Shown here: piece by piece, positions 26,786 through 37,229 of the stretch
Layout of the letters: every line of letters begins with the position of its first letter
Position numbering within the stretch: position 1 is the first letter of the stretch
Assembly (NCBI RefSeq): GCF_012524075.1
Contig: NZ_JAAZUI010000007.1
Location: 100,664 to 164,663, forward strand
Length of the DNA: 64,000 nucleotides
DNA from: Lutibacter sp. B1
GTDB lineage: Bacteria; Bacteroidota; Bacteroidia; Flavobacteriales; Flavobacteriaceae
Direction: 5' to 3'
The notes under the pieces: model-generated
The model's database searches: none
Told to the model about the DNA's origin: nothing
The model's input: only the letters and a program-made list of their open reading frames with translations
Translations under genes and position numbers: made by a program

Positions 26786-27871
26786 CTATAGTAATCCGAA
26801 ATCATCTAAGTAATATACTTGAACACCATCAGAAGACCCTTGGAAATCTATTCTGGTTATTGTATCCGGTCCAGAACCTGCAGAATAAAAATCAGTTAAT
26901 TGAATATTAAATTCTTTCCATTCACCGGCTTTCAATTCTAAATCAACACTTGCGTCAAAATCATTTATAGCCATAACTAAAGTTTGTCCTTCAGCAACTG
27001 CATAAATTTTAACAGCAATTGAGCTGTAATCACCAAACACTATTGGATCAGCACCTTCATTTAACATAAATGTTAAACCTCCCCATTGTTCACTTTCTCT
27101 TTTTACTGAATATTGTCCTAAAGCATAATCTGTTGATGCTGTATCTTGCTCACCACTCCAACCGCTTACGCCCCAATCAGAATTTAAAGAATCTACATAT
27201 AATGGGTAATTGAATCCGTATGATTTAGAACGTACAGAAGCTCCTAAAGAAGTATTAATATTTATATATGCTTGCGTTGTTCCTTCAGGTACATAAACTG
27301 TAATTTCAGTAGCGGACTGGCTTATAATTGTAGCTACATTTTCTACTAAATCATTATCTTCTTCAGATCCTCTTGAGAATACAACTTCATTTGCATAGGT
27401 AAAGTCACCACCATATAAGGTTACTGTATCTCCGGTACCATCGTTTCCGGTATTAAATCCTGTGATTGTTAGTAATGGAAAATCATAAAAAACAACACCG
27501 CCGGCAGTTTCTAATCTAATTTTATTTAGATTGCTAATGTATGGTGCATTTTCAGGTATTACAACAAAAATATCAGTATCTGTAACCATTGTTGGATTTA
27601 CATAAGCTTGATATCCATTAAAATGAATTGATTTTAATGATGCTAAGTTTTTACCTTTTATATTAACCATATTTTCCAAAACCCCTTGCTTGATTTCTTC
27701 TTGATATCTGGCAGTATAAACTCCTTGAATAACAGGAGGTCCACCTGGTGCTTTTTGGTAAGGTTCGAATGTTTCATCATTATCTGATGCGCAAGAAACA
27801 GATAAGATGATGGTTGAAATTAAAAGAAAGCCATAGGTAAAAAACTTTCTAATTTTATTATATGTTTTCAT
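26786..27871 (-). CDS. IPT/TIG-domain surface glycan-binding lipoprotein
   Basis: 361 residues. The lipoprotein signal ends at Cys27 (SVSCASD). Two immunoglobulin-like IPT/TIG domains (about 45-130 and 130-215) are followed by a C-terminal beta-sandwich (about 225-361) ending in YYLDDFGLL. That end closely resembles the CBM-like modules of the neighbouring FAS1 lipoprotein. This is the usual architecture of SusE/SusF-position proteins (SGBP). It follows susD2 by 14 bp and precedes the FAS1 gene by 33 bp on the same strand, so the genes form one operon. Confidence 0.85.
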   Translation of the reverse strand: MKTYNKIRKFFTYGFLLISTIILSVSCASDNDETFEPYQKAPGGPPVIQGVYTARYQEEIKQGVLENMVNIKGKNLASLKSIHFNGYQAYVNPTMVTDTDIFVVIPENAPYISNLNKIRLETAGGVVFYDFPLLTITGFNTGNDGTGDTVTLYGGDFTYANEVVFSRGSEEDNDLVENVATIISQSATEITVYVPEGTTQAYININTSLGASVRSKSYGFNYPLYVDSLNSDWGVSGWSGEQDTASTDYALGQYSVKRESEQWGGLTFMLNEGADPIVFGDYSSIAVKIYAVAEGQTLVMAINDFDASVDLELKAGEWKEFNIQLTDFYSAGSGPDTITRIDFQGSSDGVQVYYLDDFGLL

Positions 27872-27885
27872 ATCGAATTATATTT

Positions 27886-29427
27886 TTAATTAAAATTATA
27901 AGGAACAGGAGCTTCTGTTAATAATGGATTCTTAATCACATCTACATTTGGATAAGGGAATAAGAAATCTGCCTCTGTAGGAGCTCTAAATCCTTCACGT
28001 TCATCTATTATAGTAGGATCATCACCATTATAGGTACCTCTTTCTTGATTAGCCATAATATTGATTGCTTTTGTTCTATCAATTCTTCCTAAATCGTACC
28101 AGTAATCGTTTTCTACAGCTAATTCTATTCTTCTTTCATAAAAAATATCGTCAAATGTAATTTCTGTAATACCAGAAAGGTCAGCTTCAGGGAAAGCTCT
28201 TTGTCTAACTTGTTTATAAGCATTTATAGCTTCAGAATTTGAAGTACTTCCGCTTCCTGCCATTATTGCTTCAGCGTAAATTAATAATACTTCTGCATAA
28301 CGCATCATATAGGTATTATTTGCGTGGTTTGCTTGTGCACCACCACCATTATATTCAGGTCTACCAACTACATATTTTTTGATACCTGCATCTGGTCCAT
28401 GAACATCAATATCATCTGGAACGGTAAATCCTCCATTTAAATTTGGATAGTAATCACCACGTCTCATAACTGTTGCATGATCTCTGGTATCACCTTCCTC
28501 GTAAGCGTTTAGTAAATCGATTGATGGACCTACAGCGCCCCAACCATCACCAGTACCTGTTACACTTGAAGAATGTGCAAAGTATGCTTGTAAAGCATTA
28601 CCTGTTCCGTAAGGACCATTTCCAACCCATTGTAGTTGTAATACTGATTCATCATTATTATCATTTTCTGTTAAAAACAAATCTTCATAATTTTCCATTA
28701 ATGAAAAATCTCCATCAGAAATTACTTTACCGGCAAGTTGTTTGGCCATGGCATAATCTTTTTCGTATAAATATACTTTAGCTAAAAAAGATCTTGCAGT
28801 ACCTGCACATGCATGACCTACATCGGCAACGCTTTTTTCTCTTAAATTATCTATTGCAAATTGAAAATCTCTTTTAATGAATGTATACACATCACTTACC
28901 GGGTTTGTAGGAAGTTTTGAGTCGTACACATGGTCTAAGTTGTTTTCAATAATTGGAACATTACCCCAAACTCTTACCAAATAAAAGTAAGCTAAACCTC
29001 TCATAAATCTTGCTTCTCCAAGAGCGTTGTTAATTGCTTCTTGAGGAACATCGGCACCAACATATTGTGGTAAATAGTTTATAATTGAGTTTGCTTGTGC
29101 AATTACACCCCATAATGAGGTCCATCCTTGAGTTAATACTTGGTTATCTCCTCCAACATCCCAAGTTACAAAAGCAACTGATTTTGGATCCCAAGTAATC
29201 ATATTACCGGCAGCAACATCTCCAACTACCCAACTAAAAAAGTTGTTATATTGGTACCAAGGAAGTCCATATAATATATAAGTACTAGCATTTACTTGAT
29301 CTACAGTAGAGTAGAACTCGGTAAGTGCAATGTCACTTTCAGGTGGTCTATCAATAAAATCTTCGCTACAAGAACTTAAAACTAGTAGTAGAAATATTAT
29401 TTTTGAAAATTTATTCAATGTTTTCAT
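27886..29427 (-). CDS. SusD-family surface glycan-binding lipoprotein (SusD2)
   Basis: 513 residues. The lipoprotein signal ends at Cys20 (SSCSEDF). SusD/RagB features include EARFMRGLAYFYLVRVWGNVP, RYAEVLLIYAEAI, and near the C-terminus FYERRIELAVENDYWYDLGR. It partners SusC2, whose gene ends 13 bp upstream on the same strand. Its sequence differs clearly from SusD1, so the two SusCD pairs are not recent duplicates and may import different oligomers. Confidence 0.95.
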   Translation of the reverse strand: MKTLNKFSKIIFLLLVLSSCSEDFIDRPPESDIALTEFYSTVDQVNASTYILYGLPWYQYNNFFSWVVGDVAAGNMITWDPKSVAFVTWDVGGDNQVLTQGWTSLWGVIAQANSIINYLPQYVGADVPQEAINNALGEARFMRGLAYFYLVRVWGNVPIIENNLDHVYDSKLPTNPVSDVYTFIKRDFQFAIDNLREKSVADVGHACAGTARSFLAKVYLYEKDYAMAKQLAGKVISDGDFSLMENYEDLFLTENDNNDESVLQLQWVGNGPYGTGNALQAYFAHSSSVTGTGDGWGAVGPSIDLLNAYEEGDTRDHATVMRRGDYYPNLNGGFTVPDDIDVHGPDAGIKKYVVGRPEYNGGGAQANHANNTYMMRYAEVLLIYAEAIMAGSGSTSNSEAINAYKQVRQRAFPEADLSGITEITFDDIFYERRIELAVENDYWYDLGRIDRTKAINIMANQERGTYNGDDPTIIDEREGFRAPTEADFLFPYPNVDVIKNPLLTEAPVPYNFN

Positions 29428-29440
29428 AATGTGTATTCAA

Positions 29441-32400
29441 TTAAAATTCAACGTTTAAACCTAAAGTAAATGTTCTTGGTGTTGGATAACGACCGTTATC
29501 TACCCCCATAAGAAGCGCATCTTGGTTAAAAGATCCTACCTCAGGATCATATCCACTATATTCTGTAAAGGTGTATAAGTTTTGTACACTTCCATACACT
29601 TTTAATCTGCTTATATTAATTTTTTCAAGAACATCACTAGGGAAGTTATATCCTAAAGTAATATTTTGAATTCTTAAATAAGAACCATCTTCAATCCATC
29701 TGTCAGATACTTTATTGTTTTGGTGTTCTTGAGTTCTTAGCCTAGGAGTGCTAGATAAATTATTCTCTGGAGTCCAATAATCTGCTACAGACATTAAATT
29801 GTTAGTATATAATCTATTTAAACTTGAAGTTTCTCTTCTGGTTAAATTCATTAAATCATTACCATAAGAACCTTGCATAAATATTGATAATTCTAAATTT
29901 TTATAATTGAAAGAGTTGTTAAATCCAAAAGTAAAATCTGGGTGAGGATTACCAATAACTGTTAAGTCACCTTCATTTACAACTCCATCTCCATTTACAT
30001 CTTTATATTTAATATCTCCTAACCAAACACCAGTTACAGCTTCAGAATCAAAAGGAACTCCAAATTGTACAGGAGCATTTTGGATATCTTCCACGGTTCT
30101 AAAAATTCCATCAACTTTATAACCATAGTAAAGTCCTAGAGCTTGTCCAACTTGTGTAGTTGTAACAGCAGTACCTAAATCATCTACGTTTGTTTCACCA
30201 AAAATATCTAAACCTTCTAGCAATTCTTTAACTTCGTTTTTATAGCGAGAGAATGTTAATGTGGAATTCCATGAAAAATCACCGTTACCAATAGTGCTAT
30301 AGTTTAAGCTTACATCAACACCGGTATTTCTCATTTTTCCTAAATTCACGTAAGGAGCACCTACACCACCTTCCCATGATTCACCTCCAACTAAATAAGT
30401 AGGTAATGCTAATGGGTATAAGAATTTTTCAGAAGTTTTACTATACCATTCAACAGTAGTGTTTAGTCTATCATTAAATAAAGAAAAATCTAAACCAACA
30501 TTTACTTGTTGTGATTCTTCCCATTGTAAGTCGCTATTTGGAATATTAGATACAGCAAAACCAATTCCTAAATCTGTTACATAAGATGATAGACTAGCAC
30601 CGTATCTGTAGTTAGGAATATCTTGATTACCTACAACACCATAACCAGCTTTTAATTTTATGTTTCTAACAGCATTAAAATCTGTCATAAAAGGTTCTTT
30701 AGAAACATTCCATGATGCAGAAACAGAAGGGAAATAACCCCATTGATTATCTCCATCCGGATCAAATTTAGAAGAACCATCAGCTCTTATTGAAGCGGTT
30801 AAACCATATTTTCCGTCGAAATTGTATATTAAACGTCCGAAATATGAGATCAACGCTGCGCTATCTCCATAGTCATCTACTGTAATTTGATCAGCTAATG
30901 CTAAAGATTGGATATCATTACTAACAAAACCTGAACCTTGATTTTGTACACCACTCCAAGTGGATTCTTGAGCTTCGTGTCCAAGTAATAAAGTAACATT
31001 GTGTTTATCAGCAAAAGTGTTGTTATAAGTCAACAAATTTTTGATAACCCAAAATTCGTTATCAGATTTATCTAAGTTTAAAACAGCAGTTAAATTTGAG
31101 AATCTACCCATATCTGTTGTTGGTTGAAATCTCTTATTTGTATTATAACCAAAATCTCCACCTATTTCTGTTCTATAGGTTAAATTATCTGTTACTTTTA
31201 ATTCGGCATATACATTTCCTAAAATTCTGTCTCTAGTAAGGTTGTTAGTATTGCTTAATGCAATAGCTATAGGGTTTGGAGCACCTTGGTTATTATCGTT
31301 AGAAGGATAAGCAAAAGTACCGTCAGCGTTATAAACAGCAACGTCTGGCGCTTGCAATAAACCTAAACTTACAATACCGTTTCTTCGCCCATTTAAAGTT
31401 ATGTTTTCTTTTGTTCTACTTAAAGTAACGCTAGTACCAACTTTTAACCAATCGTTAACTTGACCATTAACGTTTGCTTTAATTGATATCCTGTTAAAGT
31501 CAGATCCAATAACTGTACCTTCTTGATCTAAATATCCGGTTGAAATATAGTAATCAACTTTTTCATTAGCACCTGAGAATGAAAGAACGTGATTTTGCAT
31601 AAAAGCATCTCTAAATACTTCATCTTGCCAGTCTGTACCCGGACCTAAAAGTTCAGGGTGAACAAATTCATCTCTGGTTGTTGGTTGATATAATGGAGAT
31701 AAATCATTTTGTAATACTGCGTACGCAGGTAAATCCATCATATTAATTAAATTGGTAGCTTGTTGTAAAGCAACATAAGTGTTATATGTTAATTTTCCTC
31801 TACCTTGCTTTCCTTTTTTTGTTGTAATAATTACAACACCATTAGCACCTCTTGAACCGTAGATGGCTGTAGCAGATGCATCTTTTAAAATATTAATTGA
31901 TTCAATGTCATTTGGGTTAAGTGCAGCTAAAGGGCTCACGCCATTTTGCCCTTCACCACCTGCAGCTGTTCTACCACTAGTACTTAGGTTTCTAACGTCA
32001 CCAGATACTTGAATACCATCAATAACATATAAAGGTTCATTAGAACCTGCAATTGATGTTACCCCTCTTACACGTACTGAAACAGCACTACCTGGCTGAC
32101 CTGAATCTGTAGTAATTGACACACCGGCCGCACGACCTTGCATTAATTGATCAACGCTTACCTGTGGAATGTTTTGAAGTTGTTCAGATTTGATACTCGA
32201 AACAGAACCACTCATGTTTTCTTTTAATTGTGTTCCATAACCTATCACAACTACCTCTTCTAAACTTTCAAGGTTTTCTTTTAATGTTACATTAACAGTA
32301 GTTCTACCACTAACTTTAACTTCTTGGGTATCAAACCCTACATAACTAAAAACTAATGTTGCATTGTTTTGAACTGAAATAGTATAATTTCCGTCAAAAT

Positions 32401-32590
32401 CGGTAACTACACCATTACTGGTTCCTTTTTCAATAATGTTAACTCCCGGGAGTGTTAATCCGTTTTGATCATACACAACCCCCTTAACTTGATTTTGGGC
32501 AAAAATCAATTGCCCTACAAAACAAAATAGTATTAGAAAAAAATAGTGTTTTGTACCACAATAAATGTTTTTTAAATTTAAATTTTGCAT
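29441..32590 (-). CDS. SusC-family TonB-dependent outer-membrane receptor (SusC2)
   Basis: 1049 residues. The signal peptide is residues 1-31, preceded by an unusually long N-region. A CarboxypepD_reg-like domain spans about 33-105, the TonB-box region about 107-119 (ESLEEVVVIGYG), then the plug and a barrel ending in FTLGLNVEF. It forms an import complex with SusD2 and heads the operon susC2-susD2-TIG-FAS1-(GH27). Its promoter (box at 32687-32694) carries the operator-like motif at the same 39 bp spacing as SusC1 and the GH26 operon. Confidence 0.95.
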   Translation of the reverse strand: MQNLNLKNIYCGTKHYFFLILFCFVGQLIFAQNQVKGVVYDQNGLTLPGVNIIEKGTSNGVVTDFDGNYTISVQNNATLVFSYVGFDTQEVKVSGRTTVNVTLKENLESLEEVVVIGYGTQLKENMSGSVSSIKSEQLQNIPQVSVDQLMQGRAAGVSITTDSGQPGSAVSVRVRGVTSIAGSNEPLYVIDGIQVSGDVRNLSTSGRTAAGGEGQNGVSPLAALNPNDIESINILKDASATAIYGSRGANGVVIITTKKGKQGRGKLTYNTYVALQQATNLINMMDLPAYAVLQNDLSPLYQPTTRDEFVHPELLGPGTDWQDEVFRDAFMQNHVLSFSGANEKVDYYISTGYLDQEGTVIGSDFNRISIKANVNGQVNDWLKVGTSVTLSRTKENITLNGRRNGIVSLGLLQAPDVAVYNADGTFAYPSNDNNQGAPNPIAIALSNTNNLTRDRILGNVYAELKVTDNLTYRTEIGGDFGYNTNKRFQPTTDMGRFSNLTAVLNLDKSDNEFWVIKNLLTYNNTFADKHNVTLLLGHEAQESTWSGVQNQGSGFVSNDIQSLALADQITVDDYGDSAALISYFGRLIYNFDGKYGLTASIRADGSSKFDPDGDNQWGYFPSVSASWNVSKEPFMTDFNAVRNIKLKAGYGVVGNQDIPNYRYGASLSSYVTDLGIGFAVSNIPNSDLQWEESQQVNVGLDFSLFNDRLNTTVEWYSKTSEKFLYPLALPTYLVGGESWEGGVGAPYVNLGKMRNTGVDVSLNYSTIGNGDFSWNSTLTFSRYKNEVKELLEGLDIFGETNVDDLGTAVTTTQVGQALGLYYGYKVDGIFRTVEDIQNAPVQFGVPFDSEAVTGVWLGDIKYKDVNGDGVVNEGDLTVIGNPHPDFTFGFNNSFNYKNLELSIFMQGSYGNDLMNLTRRETSSLNRLYTNNLMSVADYWTPENNLSSTPRLRTQEHQNNKVSDRWIEDGSYLRIQNITLGYNFPSDVLEKINISRLKVYGSVQNLYTFTEYSGYDPEVGSFNQDALLMGVDNGRYPTPRTFTLGLNVEF

Positions 32591-32686
32591 ATTCTTGGGT
32601 ATTAGTACTAATTAAATTAGTTTAAAATTTTAAATACTTTACTTAAAATTTTTTAGGTTAAATATTAACTAGGTGTTTTAATACAT

Positions 32687-32733
32687 CAAATTTAAGTTAA
32701 TTGTTAACCTTTTGTTAATATTATTTTGTCATT
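32687..32733 (-). promoter_or_regulatory. SusC2 promoter with mannan-locus operator motif (39 bp spacing)
   Basis: On the minus strand the motif at 32733-32711 contains AAAATAATATTA and matches the consensus at 16 of 23 positions. A 16 bp linker separates it from the -7 box TAAATTTG (32694-32687). Box sequence and spacing are identical to the SusC1 and GH26 promoters. Confidence 0.55.
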
Positions 32734-32917
32734 TATCAATAAAATATTTTCAAAGGTTTTAATAGTATGTTTATTGTGAAAATGCCTATTTTTAATAATT
32801 ATTTTTTTCAAATTAATATTTTTTGTTTTTTACCTTATTTTGTAAATCTTAACAAAAAATTAAAGTTTAGAGGTTTTTTGGGAGTTCGATTTTAAAAATG
32901 TAATAATACTTTAACAT

Positions 32918-32964
32918 TTTGATAAAATAATATCATAATAGTATTTGAGGTATAACTAAATTTG
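32918..32964 (+). promoter_or_regulatory. GH26-operon promoter with mannan-locus operator motif (39 bp spacing)
   Basis: The motif at 32918-32940 has the core AAAATAATATCA and a perfect inverted repeat TGATA...TATCA. It is identical to the SusC1 motif at 19 of 23 positions. After 16 bp comes the -7 box TAAATTTG at 32957-32964. The leader to the ATG at 33036 is about 65 nt. Confidence 0.65.
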
Positions 32965-33035
32965 AAAATTGTAAATCATCTTAAACTTTTTAGATGAAAA
33001 AATCTATTTAAAACAAATATTAAATAAGTTAATAA

Positions 33036-34184
33036 ATGGATAAAATTTTTAAATCTTATAATAAAATTGAACTTAAAATAATTGTATTAATTCTTTTAAC
33101 TTTTTCATTTTATTCCTGTAAAAATCTTGATAAATCAAACAATATAAGTTACAAAATTGTTGATAAAGAAGCATCTAAAAATGTTAAAAACTTATATGAT
33201 AGGTTGGTAACTTTATCTAAAAATGGGTTTGCAATTGGTCATCAAGATGCAACTTCATACGGATTGGGTTGGAATTATGAAGATAACCCTAATGAAATTA
33301 AAAGTGATGTTAACGATGTTGTTGGAGATTTTCCTGCGGTTTACGGATTTGATATAGGTCATATTGAATTAGCTCATAGTAGAAATTTAGACAGTGTTTC
33401 TTTTGATGTGATGAGAAAATTAATGGTAAATGCACATAAAAGAGGAGGTATTGTTACTGTTAGTTGGCATTTGGATAATCCGGTTACCGATGGAAATTCT
33501 TGGGATAAAACCTCTGCTGTATCTGATATTTTAGAAGGAGGAAGCCAAAGGGCAAAATATGAGTTATGGGTGGAAAGAGTTGCAAATTTTTTAAACTCTG
33601 TTCAATATAATGGAGAAGTTGTGCCAATAATTTTTAGACCTTTTCATGAAATGAATGGGTTTTGGTTTTGGTGGGGAGATCCTAATTGCTCAGCCTCAGA
33701 TTATGTTAAATTATGGCAAGATACAGTGAAATTATTGAGAGATAAACATCATGTTCATAATTTGTTATATGCCTATTCTCCAAATAAATTAAATCCGGAT
33801 GATGATTATATGAAATATTATCCGGGAGATGATTATGTGGATATTTTAGGGATAGATATTTATGATTTTAATAATTCTGAAGATTACGTAAAATCTGTAA
33901 TTCACGATTTGGAAATAGTGAAAAAAGTAGCTGCTGAAAAAAATAAATTATACGCTTTTACAGAAACAGGTATAGAAAAAATTCAAACACCAAATTGGTT
34001 TACTGAAGTTGTTTATCCGGCTATTGAAAATTCAGGAATTTCATGGATCTTATTTTGGAGAAACGCCAGTGAAGATCATTTTTATATGCCATATAAAGAA
34101 CATTCTTCTGTAAATGATTTTAAGCAATTTAAAGCAAAACCAAAAACATTATTTTTAAAAGACCTTAACAATATAAAAAACTAA
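33036..34184 (+). CDS. Beta-mannanase lipoprotein, glycoside hydrolase family 26
   Basis: 382 residues. The lipoprotein signal ends at Cys28 (FSFYSC). The GH26 (beta/alpha)8 domain carries the acid/base Glu205 in IIFRPFHEMNGFWFWWG and the nucleophile Glu310 in AFTETG. It hydrolyses beta-1,4-mannan, probably releasing mannobiose as the related B. fragilis ManA does. It is the first gene of a six-gene operon: symporter (10 bp downstream), GH130, epimerase, second GH26 and GH5. There is no accessory domain. Confidence 0.94.
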   Translation: MDKIFKSYNKIELKIIVLILLTFSFYSCKNLDKSNNISYKIVDKEASKNVKNLYDRLVTLSKNGFAIGHQDATSYGLGWNYEDNPNEIKSDVNDVVGDFPAVYGFDIGHIELAHSRNLDSVSFDVMRKLMVNAHKRGGIVTVSWHLDNPVTDGNSWDKTSAVSDILEGGSQRAKYELWVERVANFLNSVQYNGEVVPIIFRPFHEMNGFWFWWGDPNCSASDYVKLWQDTVKLLRDKHHVHNLLYAYSPNKLNPDDDYMKYYPGDDYVDILGIDIYDFNNSEDYVKSVIHDLEIVKKVAAEKNKLYAFTETGIEKIQTPNWFTEVVYPAIENSGISWILFWRNASEDHFYMPYKEHSSVNDFKQFKAKPKTLFLKDLNNIKN

Positions 34185-34194
34185 ACTAAAACTT

Positions 34195-36033
34195 ATGAAA
34201 TTACTACATACGGTTGACATCTTAATTATATTATTGTATTTAGTTTCAATAGTTGTAATTGGATTAATTTTAAGGAAAAGAGCTCAACGGAGTAAAGATG
34301 ATTATTTACTGGGAGGTAAATCAATTCCTTGGTATATGTTGGGACTGTCTAATGCTTCAGGAATGTTTGATATTTCAGGAACCATTTGGCTTGTGACTTT
34401 AATGTTTGTTTATGGTATAAAAAGTGCCTGGATACCTTGGTTATGGCCTGTATTCAACCAAATATTTTTAATGGTTTACTTATCAAAATGGTTAAGACGT
34501 TCTAACGCTACAACTGGAGCGGAATGGATTGGTACCCGTTTCGGATTTAAAAAAGGAGCAAAATTGTCACATATTATTGTGGTAGTATTTGCATTAGTAG
34601 TATGCTTAGGTTATTTAGCTTACGGTTTTATAGGTTTAGGTAAATTTATTGAGATATTTATTCCTTGGGAATTGGTAAGTAATTATGTACCTTTTACTGT
34701 TACGCCAGAGTATGTACCTCATTTTTATGGAGTTGTTTTCACTCTTTTTGCGGTATTTTATTCGTTACTGGGAGGTATGTCCGGTATTGTATGGGCAGAT
34801 GTTGTTCAATTTGCAATTATGACGGTAGCCGCTTTAGTTATAGGCTATTTAGGATTCCAAGCAGTAGGACAAAATGTGTTAAATGTACCTGATGGATGGA
34901 AAAGTCCTTTCTTTGGATGGGAACTGAATATGGATTGGAGTACAATTATACCGGAAGTAAATCAAAAAATTCAAGAAGATGGTTTCGGGTTATTTACATA
35001 TTTCTTTATGATGATGGTGTTTAAAGGAATATTAGTCAGTGTTGCCGGTCCTGCACCTACATACGATATGCAAAAAATCTTATCAACAAAAAATCCTCAG
35101 GAAGCATCTAAAATGAGCGGATTTGTATCGGTAATTTTAATGCCTATCAGATATTTAATGATTGCAGGTTTTGCAGCTTTGGCATTAATTTACTATGAAA
35201 AACTAGATTTACTTACCGCAGCAGGAAATATAGATTTTGAGTTGATATTACCATCAGCCATAAAAGAATTTGTTCCTGTTGGTTTATTAGGACTTTTATT
35301 AGCAGGTCTAATAGCAGCCTTTATGTCTACATTTGCAGGAACATTAAATGCTGCACAGGCATATATAGTAAACGATATATACTTAAAATATAAGAATCCA
35401 AATGCTACAGCAGTACAAATTAAAAATATGAATTACCTTACAGGTATTGTTGTTGTTATTATTAGTATTATTTTAGGTGTATTTGCAGAAAATGTGAATT
35501 CGGTACTAAATATTATTGTTTCTGTACTATATGGAAGTTATGTTGCGGCAAACATTTTAAAATGGCACTGGTGGAGATTTAATGGCGAAGGCTTCTTTTG
35601 GGGTATGGTAGCAGGCTTGGTGTCGGCTTACATTTTCCCTGAATTATTCCCAAACACTTTAGAATTATATTTATTCCCATATATTTTATTAGTATCAATT
35701 ATAGGATCTATTATTGGAACTTATACAGCGCCTCCTACTGAAGAAGCTGTTTTAAAAGAGTTCTATATAAATGTTAGACCTTGGGGATTTTGGAAGCCTG
35801 TTCACGATAAAATTAAAGCTGAAAATCCAGATTTTAAAAAGAATACCGATTTTGGTTTAGATATGTTTAATGTTGCTGTAGGTATTATTGCACAAACGGT
35901 ATTAGTATTTATACCTATGTATTTAGTATTCAGACAAACTACACCAATTTATATTTTACTTGCAGTATTAATAATATGTATTTTCTTACTGAAAAAATTC
36001 TGGTGGAATAACTTAAATAAAAAATTAGATTAA
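34195..36033 (+). CDS. Sodium:solute (SSS family) symporter, probable mannobiose transporter
   Basis: 612 residues with about 13-14 membrane segments, no signal peptide, and an SSS/SLC5 core (DDYLLGGKSIPWYMLGLSNASGMFD in the first helices, GLLLAGLIAAFMSTFAGTLNAAQAYIVNDIY in the middle). SLC5 proteins couple inward sodium flux to sugar uptake. Its place between GH26 and GH130 mirrors the symporter of the B. fragilis mannan cluster, so it probably carries mannobiose or mannosyl-disaccharides to the cytoplasm. Specificity is inferred from context only. Confidence 0.88.
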   Translation: MKLLHTVDILIILLYLVSIVVIGLILRKRAQRSKDDYLLGGKSIPWYMLGLSNASGMFDISGTIWLVTLMFVYGIKSAWIPWLWPVFNQIFLMVYLSKWLRRSNATTGAEWIGTRFGFKKGAKLSHIIVVVFALVVCLGYLAYGFIGLGKFIEIFIPWELVSNYVPFTVTPEYVPHFYGVVFTLFAVFYSLLGGMSGIVWADVVQFAIMTVAALVIGYLGFQAVGQNVLNVPDGWKSPFFGWELNMDWSTIIPEVNQKIQEDGFGLFTYFFMMMVFKGILVSVAGPAPTYDMQKILSTKNPQEASKMSGFVSVILMPIRYLMIAGFAALALIYYEKLDLLTAAGNIDFELILPSAIKEFVPVGLLGLLLAGLIAAFMSTFAGTLNAAQAYIVNDIYLKYKNPNATAVQIKNMNYLTGIVVVIISIILGVFAENVNSVLNIIVSVLYGSYVAANILKWHWWRFNGEGFFWGMVAGLVSAYIFPELFPNTLELYLFPYILLVSIIGSIIGTYTAPPTEEAVLKEFYINVRPWGFWKPVHDKIKAENPDFKKNTDFGLDMFNVAVGIIAQTVLVFIPMYLVFRQTTPIYILLAVLIICIFLLKKFWWNNLNKKLD

Positions 36034-36059
36034 TTAACAAAAATATAAGTTAACTGTAC

Positions 36060-37229
36060 ATGGAAACCAATAACCTAGATATAGTAAAAGAACGCTATGC
36101 TAAATTAATTAGCAAAAAAAATAAACCGGTTAAACTATCAAACGGAATTTTTAATAGATATAAATATCCAATTTTAACAGGAGAACACGCTCCCATACAT
36201 TGGAGGTACGATTTAAATCCTGAAACCAATCCTTTTGGGATGGAAAGAATAGGCGTTAACGCAGCATTTAATGCAGGAGCAATAAAATTTAACGGTAAAT
36301 ACGTTTTATGTGTAAGAGTTGAGGGGAATGATCGTAAATCATTCTTTGCAATTGCCGAGAGTCCAAATGGAGTAGATAATTTTGAGTTTTGGGATAAACC
36401 GTGTGTAATACCTCAAATTGAAGGAAACCCTGATACAAATGTATACGATATGCGTTTGACATTGCATGAAGATGGATGGATTTACGGTATATTTTGTACT
36501 GAAAGAAAAGACCCAAACGCACCACAAGGAGATACAAGTTCAGCAGTTGCCAATGCAGGTATTGTAAGAACTAAAGATTTAGTGAATTTTGAGCGTTTGC
36601 CGGATTTAATTTCTAATACAGGGCAACAACGAAATGTTGTAATGCACCCTGAATTTATAGACGGAAAATACGCTTTATATACACGTCCTCAAGACGGATT
36701 TATTGATATAGGTAATGGAGGTGGAATTGGATTTGGATATGTTGAAGATATGACAAACCCAATAGTTAAAGATGAAAAAATTATCAATAACAAAGCCTAC
36801 CATACAGTATATGAAGTAAAAAACGGACAAGGTCCTGCGCCAATTAAAACCAGTAAAGGTTGGTTACATATAGCACATGGTGTGCGTAATACAGCCGCAG
36901 GTTTACGTTATGTGTTATATATGTTTATGACTTCTTTAGATGATGTTACAAAAGTAATACATCAACCGGGAGGTTACTTTATGGCTCCAAATTATAAAGA
37001 GACTTTAGGTGATGTTTCTAATGTATTATTCACAAATGGTTGGATTAAAGATGAAGATGATACTGTTTATATTTATTATGCTTCGTCCGATACTCGTATG
37101 CACGTAGCCGTTTCTACTATAGATAAATTAGTTGATTATGTAATGAATACTCCTGAAGATACTTTTACATCAGCAGGATCAGTTCAAACAATTATAAACT
37201 TAGTAGATAAAAATAAAGGATTATATTAA
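36060..37229 (+). CDS. 4-O-beta-D-mannosyl-D-glucose phosphorylase, GH130
   Basis: 389 residues, cytoplasmic, five-bladed beta-propeller family GH130. The catalytic Asp130 lies in [13 protein letters not shown]. Other conserved blocks are [13 protein letters not shown] near the N-terminus and [22 protein letters not shown]. The close overall pattern to the B. fragilis enzyme (subfamily 1) predicts phosphorolysis of mannosyl-beta-1,4-glucose to alpha-mannose-1-phosphate plus glucose. Its stop overlaps the epimerase start by one base (TAATG), so translation is coupled to the enzyme that makes its substrate. Confidence 0.93.
   Translation: METNNLDIVKERYAKLISKKNKPVKLSNGIFNRYKYPILTGEHAPIHWRYDLNPETNPFGMERIGVNAAFNAGAIKFNGKYVLCVRVEGNDRKSFFAIAESPNGVDNFEFWDKPCVIPQIEGNPDTNVYDMRLTLHEDGWIYGIFCTERKDPNAPQGDTSSAVANAGIVRTKDLVNFERLPDLISNTGQQRNVVMHPEFIDGKYALYTRPQDGFIDIGNGGGIGFGYVEDMTNPIVKDEKIINNKAYHTVYEVKNGQGPAPIKTSKGWLHIAHGVRNTAAGLRYVLYMFMTSLDDVTKVIHQPGGYFMAPNYKETLGDVSNVLFTNGWIKDEDDTVYIYYASSDTRMHVAVSTIDKLVDYVMNTPEDTFTSAGSVQTIINLVDKNKGLY

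Larger units (their letters stand above)
32591..33035. other. Divergent regulatory region between susC2 and the GH26 operon
   Basis: 445 bp, extremely AT-rich, no gene. It contains the minus-strand SusC2 promoter with an operator-like motif (32687-32733) and the plus-strand GH26 promoter with the same motif (32918-32964). About 180 bp of T-rich DNA between them shows nothing else I recognise. Confidence 0.8.
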